Assembly (NCBI GenBank): GCA_002708145.1
Contig: PAOV01000007.1
Span: forward strand, 1-6,158
Direction of reading: 5' to 3'
DNA from: Chloroflexota bacterium
GTDB taxonomy: Bacteria > Chloroflexota > Dehalococcoidia > Lucifugimonadales > Lucifugimonadaceae
DNA: 6,158 nt
Positions within the stretch are counted from its first letter, which is position 1; each line of letters starts with the position of its first letter. Below the pieces are notes generated by a model. That model did not search any database. It saw only the letters and a list, made by a program, of their open reading frames with translations, and was not told where the DNA came from. The position numbers and the translations under genes are program-made. Shown here piece by piece: positions 1-4,775 of the stretch.

Positions 1-289
1 AGAAGCATATCAAGCATCAGAAATACCTAGGTCTTTAGGTCAGGCTGCACAAATTACGGAGGCTGCGCTAGGTTTCAAAGAAGGAAGAATTGCTAAGGCT
101 CAAGGTGAAGCCGATGGTTTTAATGCTATTTTAGAAGGTTATGTAAATTCTCCAGATGTGACTAAGAAAAGATTATATCTTGAGTCAATGGAATCAATAT
201 TGCCAGGTATTAAAAAATTTATTCTTGATGATAGTTCTGTTCTTCCATTTTTACCTATCGATGGTGCTAATTCAGGAGGAATACAATAA
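1..289 (+). CDS. hflK: HflK, C-terminal fragment (SPFH/band 7 protein)
   Basis: The open frame starts at base 2 and runs 95 residues to a TAA at 287-289; the gene begins before the window. The visible part holds the end of the long helical region (EAYQASEIPRSLGQAAQ, then FKEGRIAKAQGEADGFN), followed by SPDVTKKRLYLESMESILPG and a tail containing LPFLPIDGA. These match the family hallmarks near the HflK C-terminus: an Ala/Glu-rich coiled coil ending in GEA.RF, a TR.RLYLE.ME segment and a short 'LPL' tail. In the family, HflK pairs with HflC in a large membrane-anchored cage around FtsH and modulates its proteolysis. Its stop overlaps the hflC start by one base (TAATG), as expected for partners made in fixed ratio. 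The membrane segment and most of the SPFH domain are off the window. The identification rests on this tail plus the adjacent hflC. Confidence 0.9.
   Translation, partial: EAYQASEIPRSLGQAAQITEAALGFKEGRIAKAQGEADGFNAILEGYVNSPDVTKKRLYLESMESILPGIKKFILDDSSVLPFLPIDGANSGGIQ
274..279 (+). promoter_or_regulatory. Shine-Dalgarno site of hflC inside the hflK 3' end
   Basis: AGGAGG lies nine bases before the hflC ATG at 289. The same bases are part of the two Gly codons GGA GGA in the hflK ending S-G-G-I-Q. With the one-base stop/start overlap, this suggests translational coupling supported by a strong independent ribosome site. Confidence 0.75.
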
Positions 290-1341
290 TGAATCAAAGA
301 AATTTAGTAATTATATTTGTTATAGCGTTGTTCATCATTGTTCCTCAAATTGCTTATGTTGTAGATCAAACTCAAATAGCTATTGTAACCAGGTTTGGAG
401 AGTATCAGAAAACATCTTCCAACCCTGGCTTGAAGTTTAAAACACCTTTTGCAGAGCAAGTAATCAAATTTGATAATAGATTATTAAGAGTTGACGCAGC
501 TCCTGCGTCAATATTAACAGCAGACAAGAGAAATTTAGTTATTGATTCATATGCTAGATATAGAATAGTTGATCCACTCCAATTTTATAAAAGCTTGAGG
601 AACGAAGTTGGTGCTGCATCCAGGGTAGGTGATATTGTTAATGCTCAACTAAGACAAGAAGTGGCTTTAGATTTACAAGAAGAAGTGATTTCTGAAAAAC
701 GAGAAGATATTATGCATAGAGTAACAGAAGCTAGCAACAGAATTGAAGTTTCTAGAGAATCTGTTCTTGAAACCTATGGATCTATAAATCATGATGCGAT
801 AGAAATTTTTATTGATGAAAGTTTGACAGATAGAGAACGGGGCAGACCTGCATTACAACAAGAAGTTGATTTGCTAGTAAGTAATCCTATGCCTGAATCT
901 CTCAGTGAATTTTCTATAACATATACAACCGATATAGAAGATATATACGGAATTAGAATAGTAGATGTCAGGATAAAAAGAGCTGATTTCCCCCCTGATA
1001 TAGAAACGAGCGTATTTCTAAGAATGGAAGCTGAAAGAGAAAGAATTGCAAGTGGGCTTCGTGCAGAAGGATCACAAAAAGATGCTGAAATTAGAGCAGA
1101 TGTAGATAGACAAGTAAATGTTATTCTAAAGAGTGCAGAAGGTACATCGGCAAGATTATACGGAGAGGCAGAAGAACAAGCCATAAATATATTAGCTGAA
1201 GCACTTGAAAAAGACCCAGAATTTTATGAGTTCAGAAGAACTCTTGAAGCGTATGAAAAGTTTTTGGACGAAGAAACAACAATCATTTTAGATCCTAATA
1301 GTGACCTACTTCAATATTTGATGACTTCTGAAAATAAATAA
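289..1341 (+). CDS. hflC: HflC, SPFH/band 7 modulator of FtsH protease
   Basis: This 350-residue protein is slightly longer than E. coli HflC (334). One N-terminal membrane segment spans about residues 5-25, followed by the band 7 domain (VVDQTQIAIVTRFGEYQ, then PGLKFKTPFAEQV and NLVIDSYARYRIVDP at 82-96). The domain resumes after a variable, acidic insert (about 151-218) at YGIRIVDVRIKRADFP. A charged coiled coil follows (245-300), then the typical HflC end: KDPEFYEFRRTLEAYE (308-323) and LDPNSDLLQYL (334-344). A family insert is also present at this place in E. coli HflC; here it looks somewhat longer. With HflK it should form the SPFH cage around FtsH, with its bulk outside the cytoplasm. 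The ATG at 289 is supported by AGGAGG upstream and by a hydrophobic segment directly after the start. Its stop overlaps the next gene by one base. Confidence 0.95.
   Translation: MNQRNLVIIFVIALFIIVPQIAYVVDQTQIAIVTRFGEYQKTSSNPGLKFKTPFAEQVIKFDNRLLRVDAAPASILTADKRNLVIDSYARYRIVDPLQFYKSLRNEVGAASRVGDIVNAQLRQEVALDLQEEVISEKREDIMHRVTEASNRIEVSRESVLETYGSINHDAIEIFIDESLTDRERGRPALQQEVDLLVSNPMPESLSEFSITYTTDIEDIYGIRIVDVRIKRADFPPDIETSVFLRMEAERERIASGLRAEGSQKDAEIRADVDRQVNVILKSAEGTSARLYGEAEEQAINILAEALEKDPEFYEFRRTLEAYEKFLDEETTIILDPNSDLLQYLMTSENK
491..511. repeat. Perfect 9-bp inverted repeat with 3-base spacer inside hflC
   Basis: TTGACGCAG (491-499), spacer CTC, CTGCGTCAA (503-511) is a perfect inverted repeat. 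It is clearly more GC-rich than its surroundings and lies over hflC codons 68-75 (V-D-A-A-P-A-S-I). No T-tract follows, so it is not a standard terminator. It could be an mRNA hairpin, a protein-binding palindrome, or chance. Confidence 0.6.
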
Positions 1342-2117
1342 TGAAGAAATTTTTATTTCTAATAGTTTTTTCTATTTTAATTATTTCTTGCAGCTCTGAA
1401 AAAAGTAATCTCCCAAACTTAAACAGTTTTTCATTAAATCCTACAGATCAATTTCCTGTATCTATTGATGAAACGGTTTATCAAACACAACCTGCTAGAG
1501 GTCAAGGCCACAATAATCCACATTTAGGTATTCACGTACTGTATGCAGATGAAAATAAAAAATGGACTAAATTATATGATAATTCCATACCATCAGATTA
1601 TCCTCCAGTATATGCGATTGCTGACGGTAAGATTCACAGTGTGATAAAAAAGAAAGAAATAAAAACTCCCCAAAATTATCATCATGGTTATGAAATTAAC
1701 TTAATTTTTGCTAAAGATGATAATAACGAAGAAATTTTTGCAAACTATAGTATAGAGCCTTTTATTGAAGAACCCGTTGACAGTTTTTATGAGAATTTTA
1801 TATTAGTTGATGAAGGGCAAGAGGTTTCTAAAGGAGATATATTGGCATATTTTTTTGTACCACCCAATGCTTCTTATGAAGCACTTAAAGGAAAAAACGA
1901 AGCTACTACCCATCTCCATTTTCATATAGGTAATCTTAAAAGAAATACTTTTATATCTCCATCTATTTTTAATGAAAAAATTAGAGAAGAATTTAGTAAA
2001 TATATTGGTGGATACTATGGTTCAGATAAGAGTGGTAAAAAATATATAGGGTGTTTTGGTGTTAAGATTGAAAGCTTTGAAAATCCTTTTTCAAATCAAG
2101 CATTAGATTGTTCTTAA
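1341..2117 (+). CDS. Lipoprotein with divergent M23 (LytM-type) peptidase domain
   Basis: The 258-residue product starts with a lipoprotein signal: KK, a hydrophobic stretch and lipobox I-I-S-C with Cys17. Residues about 57-200 follow the M23 beta-sheet fold: HLGIH (61-65) at the HxGxD place, PVYAIADGKIHSV (89-101) matching the 'PV.A..dG.V' strand, EGQEVSKGDILAYF (158-171) matching the 'G..V.kGd.ig' strand, and THLHFHIG (190-197) with the HxH motif (H191, H193). Two canonical residues differ. The Asp zinc ligand of HxxxD is His65, and the usual His of the 'Y.HL' strand appears as Asn in FANYS (133-137). The protein may bind metal in an altered way or be a non-cleaving LytM-like factor of the NlpD/EnvC kind. 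Two Cys near the end (238, 257) could form a disulfide. It overlaps hflC by one base and should be co-translated. No strong Shine-Dalgarno site precedes it. The exact role is unknown. Confidence 0.75.
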   Translation: MKKFLFLIVFSILIISCSSEKSNLPNLNSFSLNPTDQFPVSIDETVYQTQPARGQGHNNPHLGIHVLYADENKKWTKLYDNSIPSDYPPVYAIADGKIHSVIKKKEIKTPQNYHHGYEINLIFAKDDNNEEIFANYSIEPFIEEPVDSFYENFILVDEGQEVSKGDILAYFFVPPNASYEALKGKNEATTHLHFHIGNLKRNTFISPSIFNEKIREEFSKYIGGYYGSDKSGKKYIGCFGVKIESFENPFSNQALDCS

Positions 2118-2824
2118 GTTATTAAATCTCCCTTAATAATTTTTTCTTCTATTTCATAAAGATCTTTCATACTTTCTATGCTATTCCATAATTTTTCTGA
2201 CTTAAATCCAAAGAGCTTTCTTTTTTTAGATAATGAAACAAATGTTGAATTTTCATGGTCTCCGATATCAGGGAGCAAATTTTTGATAGATGAGTCCATA
2301 ATATAAACTCCTGCGTTAATCCAATAAGGGAGATTACCTTTCTCAATGAAACTATTTATATAGCCATCTTTCTCACTATTTACTACTCCGTATTGGCTTT
2401 TATAAGGAACAAGCATTAATGTGCAAATGACATTATTCTTAATATGAGATTTTACCATTGGCTCAATTTCTTGATTAGTAATTATATCTCCATTTGTAAC
2501 TAAAACATTAGTATTATCAGGAATCATATCTAGGCCTTTTTTTATAGCTCCTCCTCTTCCCAAGGGAGATTTTTCAAAATAATAATTTGCATTAATTCCA
2601 AATTTAGATCCATCGCCAAAATGATCTTGAATTTTTTTCCCTAGATATCCACACAAAAAAATAATATCTGTTACTCCTTGTGATTTCATCCAATTAATTT
2701 GGTGTTCAATTATTGGGATACCATTTATTTTTACCATTGGTTTAGGAAGATTATCTGTTAATGGTTTTAATCTTTCTCCCTTACCACCCACTATTGTTAG
2801 AGCGTAAAATTTTTCATTTTTCAT
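2114..2824 (-). CDS. Sugar-1-phosphate nucleotidyltransferase (NDP-sugar pyrophosphorylase family)
   Basis: A 236-residue single-domain protein, short for the family and with no added acyltransferase or left-handed helix domain. It carries the nucleotide-binding signature GGKGERLKPLT (13-23) followed by PKPM (27-30), a PLGRGGAI segment (87-94) near the base- and sugar-binding region, the metal-binding NGD (111-113, Asp113) and WINAGVYI (168-175). In the C-terminal W...D motif, the second acidic ligand seems to be Glu217 (WNSIESMKDL, 213-222). Members join an NTP to a sugar 1-phosphate and release pyrophosphate. The closest resemblance by eye is to mannose-, heptose- or MurNAc-1-phosphate enzymes, but sugar and nucleotide cannot be assigned. 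The gene is last in the minus-strand operon. Its start overlaps folB by 11 bases with only a weak A-rich ribosome site, and its stop shares TTAA with the converging lipoprotein gene. Confidence 0.85.
   Translation of the reverse strand: MKNEKFYALTIVGGKGERLKPLTDNLPKPMVKINGIPIIEHQINWMKSQGVTDIIFLCGYLGKKIQDHFGDGSKFGINANYYFEKSPLGRGGAIKKGLDMIPDNTNVLVTNGDIITNQEIEPMVKSHIKNNVICTLMLVPYKSQYGVVNSEKDGYINSFIEKGNLPYWINAGVYIMDSSIKNLLPDIGDHENSTFVSLSKKRKLFGFKSEKLWNSIESMKDLYEIEEKIIKGDLIT
2116..2145 (+). terminator. Weak AT-only intrinsic-terminator-like hairpin ending the plus-strand operon
   Basis: TTATTAA (2119-2125) and TTAATAA (2133-2139) are perfect inverted repeats around a seven-base loop (ATCTCCC). The stem can extend outward by three pairs, one of them G-U, and is followed by six Ts (2140-2145) and then CTTCT. 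It begins right at the TAA of the lipoprotein gene. Read on the other strand there is no T-tract, so it fits plus-strand termination only. The stem has no G-C pair, so strength is doubtful. It lies inside the last codons of the opposing nucleotidyltransferase gene. Confidence 0.45.
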
Positions 2825-3179
2825 TTCTTTTTCTCATAATGGTTACCCCAACAGATTCAGAAAATCTTACAGCTCCTGGTTTTCTAATAGTCATTTTTAC
2901 AGAAATACAATTTTGATCTTCATTAAAGCAAATTTCTATAAGTTTATTGGCTAGTTTTTCTACCAAGTAGTATTCCGAGCTGGCTACATGCTCCATTATC
3001 TTTTTACTTATTGTTCTATAGTTTACAGTATCATTTATGTCATCAGATTGCATAGCTTGACTTAAATCAGATTCGATTTCTATATCAATCTCAATTTTTT
3101 GCTTTGTTTGTCTTTCCCATGAATTGATACCTATAATAGCATAAGCAACTAGGTTTTTTATATTTATTTTGTCATTCAT
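2814..3179 (-). CDS. folB: Dihydroneopterin aldolase (FolB), possibly acting as FolX epimerase
   Basis: At 121 residues this is the usual length of the small tunnel-fold aldolase. FolB cleaves 7,8-dihydroneopterin to 6-hydroxymethyl-dihydropterin; many members also epimerise it to dihydromonapterin. The residues known to act in FolB are in place: Glu22 in IGINSWER (17-23), Tyr54 in DDINDTVNYRT, Glu74 in YLVEKLA, and Lys100 in KPGAVRFSESVGV (100-112). The WER and KPGA..VGV motifs are FolB-like. However, DDINDTVNYRTISKKI closely resembles E. coli FolX (EDINDALNYRT), and RFSES resembles FolX R(Y/F)A.S. The gene follows a FolM-like reductase with a one-base overlap (TAATG), and FolM's natural partner is FolX. 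No folK or folP is in view. The family call is safe; the choice between aldolase for folate and epimerase for monapterin is open. Confidence 0.88.
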   Translation of the reverse strand: MNDKINIKNLVAYAIIGINSWERQTKQKIEIDIEIESDLSQAMQSDDINDTVNYRTISKKIMEHVASSEYYLVEKLANKLIEICFNEDQNCISVKMTIRKPGAVRFSESVGVTIMRKRNEK

Positions 3180-3904
3180 TATGTTAAGTGCCTTCCTCCA
3201 TCTATATTAATGGTTTCTCCCGTTATGTAATCATTATTAATTAACATATCTATCACATTTGTAATTTCATTTAATTTGCCCATTCTTTTTGAAGGACCAA
3301 AACTAATACTTGATTTATTATAATCATTTACTTTTGTGTCTGATGGAGGCAATATAGCTCCTAAAGCTATTTCATTTACTTGTATTGATGGAGCTAATTC
3401 AAGAGCTAAACTTTTTGTTAATCCTGATAAAGAGTATTTAGAAACTCCGTAAGCGAAACGAGATTTTCTTGTTGTTTTCCAATCATTAAGATTAATTATT
3501 TTTCCAGGATTATTACCTAAGTGTTTTTTTAATTCTTGAGATAAGATAAAAGGGGCTCTTAAATTGATATTAAGATGTTTATCCCATATTTCAGGGGTTG
3601 TATCTTTTAAATTTATTTTATTAAAAATTGAAGCATTATTTATTATAATATCTATATGACCAAATTCATCGATTATTTTTTTTATTAAATTTATATTTTC
3701 ACTTACTGATTGAAGATCAGATTTTACAATCATTGAATCTGAATTAATTGACTTTATCTCATCGTAAGTTTTAAAAGCTTCTGTCTTTGAATTATTATAA
3801 TGAATTATTGTGTTTGCATTTTTGCTGGCAAAAAACAATGCAATTTCTTTACCGATTCTTTGACTTGAACCTGTAATGAGTACGGTTTTATTCAATATAT
3901 TCAT
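3179..3904 (-). CDS. folM: FolM/PTR1-like pteridine reductase (short-chain dehydrogenase)
   Basis: A 241-residue short-chain dehydrogenase with Rossmann motif TGSSQRIG (11-18). The Arg where most relatives have Gly (TGxxxRxG) is characteristic of pteridine reductases (PTR1, FolM). Further support comes from D63 (KSDL), NNAS (89-92), YGVSK with Tyr152 and Lys156, an Asp (141, in IINLND) at about the catalytic Ser position as in Leishmania PTR1, and the C-terminal DGGRHL (235-240) shared with E. coli FolM. The Asp-to-Tyr loop is about two residues shorter than in those proteins. FolM reduces dihydromonapterin to the tetrahydro form with NADPH and has weak dihydrofolate reductase activity. It sits between folE and folB, overlapping folE by ATGA and folB by one base, which supports pterin over general alcohol substrates. 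The start has only a weak ribosome site, so coupling to folE is likely. The protein is rich in Asn, Ile and Lys. Confidence 0.82.
   Translation of the reverse strand: MNILNKTVLITGSSQRIGKEIALFFASKNANTIIHYNNSKTEAFKTYDEIKSINSDSMIVKSDLQSVSENINLIKKIIDEFGHIDIIINNASIFNKINLKDTTPEIWDKHLNINLRAPFILSQELKKHLGNNPGKIINLNDWKTTRKSRFAYGVSKYSLSGLTKSLALELAPSIQVNEIALGAILPPSDTKVNDYNKSSISFGPSKRMGKLNEITNVIDMLINNDYITGETINIDGGRHLT
3191..3199 (-). promoter_or_regulatory. Shine-Dalgarno site of folB inside the folM-like 3' end
   Basis: On the minus strand GGAGGAAGG (3199 to 3191) precedes the folB ATG (3179-3177) by 11 bases. The bases encode Gly-Gly-Arg of the C-terminal GGRHL motif of the upstream reductase, so a conserved protein motif and the next gene's ribosome site share sequence. 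Confidence 0.6.
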
Positions 3905-4503
3905 TTTATATGATTTAAGAATTCTTCTCTAGAACTATGATCTTTCTTAAATACTCCTAATAATGCGCTTGTACTCATCATAACATTTGGTTTTTTTACA
4001 CCTCTCATTGCAGCACATAAATGTTTTCCTTCAACGACAACACCAACACCTTTTGGTGAAATTAATTTATCTACGGCATGAGCTATTTGTTGAGTCATTC
4101 TTTCCTGAACTTGCAATCTTTTTGAAAACATATCCACAAGCCTAGGTATTTTAGAAAGGCCAATAACTTTATTATTTGGAAGATAACCAACGCTGACAGT
4201 CCCATGAAATGGCAGCATGTGATGTTCACATAAAGAAAAAAAATCTATATCTTTTACAACTACCATTTCATCATACTGAACTTCAAATAATGCATTATTT
4301 AATAATTTTTTTATATCGGTTGCATATCCAGATAATAATTCATCATACATTTTAGCAACTCTAGATGGCGTACCTTCTGTACCATCTTTATCAACGTAAG
4401 GGTCTAAAGTTTTTAAAAAATAACTAATATGATTTGAGATATTTTTTTTTGCTTCTGAATCAAAAATTAAACCATCTTCAAAATGTACTTTTTTTTGTTT
4501 CAA
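3901..4503 (-). CDS. folE: GTP cyclohydrolase I, type IA
   Basis: A 200-residue protein of normal length for FolE. It converts GTP to 7,8-dihydroneopterin triphosphate, the first step of folate and tetrahydropterin synthesis, in the cytoplasm as a toroidal decamer. Visible marks are GTEGTPSRVAKMYDELLSGY (41-60), the zinc site SLCEHHMLPFHG (90-101) with Cys92 and His95 plus the catalytic His94, IGLSKIPRLVDMFSKRLQVQ (114-133), and the third zinc ligand Cys163 in HLCAAMRGV. All three zinc ligands are present, so this is the zinc-dependent form and not FolE2. The start is TTG, not ATG: it sits six bases after GGAGG and overlaps the upstream stop as TTGA. The next in-frame Met (52) would remove conserved sequence. 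Runs of eight and nine A fall within the first 21 codons. It is followed by the FolM-like gene with an ATGA overlap. Confidence 0.95.
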   Translation of the reverse strand: MKQKKVHFEDGLIFDSEAKKNISNHISYFLKTLDPYVDKDGTEGTPSRVAKMYDELLSGYATDIKKLLNNALFEVQYDEMVVVKDIDFFSLCEHHMLPFHGTVSVGYLPNNKVIGLSKIPRLVDMFSKRLQVQERMTQQIAHAVDKLISPKGVGVVVEGKHLCAAMRGVKKPNVMMSTSALLGVFKKDHSSREEFLNHIK

Positions 4504-4769
4504 TATATTCCTCCAGAAACAGCATTTATAAAATGTATTTCACTATCATCATCAATTTTTTCTAGAAGGCCTTTTCTATTTGTAGTATGATTCACAACTG
4601 CGGCAACACCTGGTTTAATAGCTCCATCCTCAATGATATGAGCTTTTGTTCCCGGATAACGTATTTCTAAATTATCTATTAGCTCGCCTAAATTTGTTGC
4701 GGAGATTTCAACAATATTTTTATCCTCGCAATATTTTCTTAGTGCATATGGTACAAATACAATTGCCAT
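4500..4769 (-). CDS. MoaD/ThiS-family sulfur-carrier protein with GG-IY tail
   Basis: An 89-residue protein with the ubiquitin-like beta-grasp pattern of MoaD/ThiS: VFVPYALRKY at the first strand, TNLGELIDNLEIRYPG (25-40) for the helix, VAAVVNH (55-61), and DDDSEIHFINAVSGG (73-87) matching the typical 'dgDev.i.pavsGG' end. In this family a C-terminal Gly-Gly is adenylated by a MoeB/ThiF-type enzyme and thiocarboxylated to donate sulfur, most often for molybdopterin. Here Gly86-Gly87 is followed by Ile88-Tyr89, so the tail would have to be trimmed, or the protein works differently. It starts six bases after the molybdenum-hydroxylase subunit ends, with no clear Shine-Dalgarno site, and overlaps folE by four bases. 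A role supplying sulfur for the cofactor of the adjacent enzyme is plausible, but other sulfur transfers (thiamin, cysteine, thio-metabolites) are not excluded. Confidence 0.8.
   Translation of the reverse strand: MAIVFVPYALRKYCEDKNIVEISATNLGELIDNLEIRYPGTKAHIIEDGAIKPGVAAVVNHTTNRKGLLEKIDDDSEIHFINAVSGGIY
4510..4514 (-). promoter_or_regulatory. Shine-Dalgarno site that fixes the folE TTG start
   Basis: GGAGG on the minus strand (4514 to 4510) stands six bases before TTG (4503-4501). The bases are the two Gly codons at the C-terminal end of the upstream sulfur carrier. This spacing is the main evidence for TTG as the folE start. Confidence 0.75.
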
Positions 4770-4775
4770 TAGGTT

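Noticed and set aside
180..440. 86-residue plus-strand open frame over the hflK/hflC junction
   Set aside because: It lies in another frame across two well-supported genes and its Cys/Ser/Asn-rich product resembles nothing known.
789..1184. 131-residue minus-strand open frame opposite hflC
   Set aside because: Antisense shadow of the hflC coiled-coil region, Ser/Ile-rich, with no motif or independent support.
4770..4775. Possible promoter between the molybdopterin subunit and the MoaD-like gene
   Set aside because: The gap is six bases, and no convincing -35/-10 pair was made out in the coding sequence before it.
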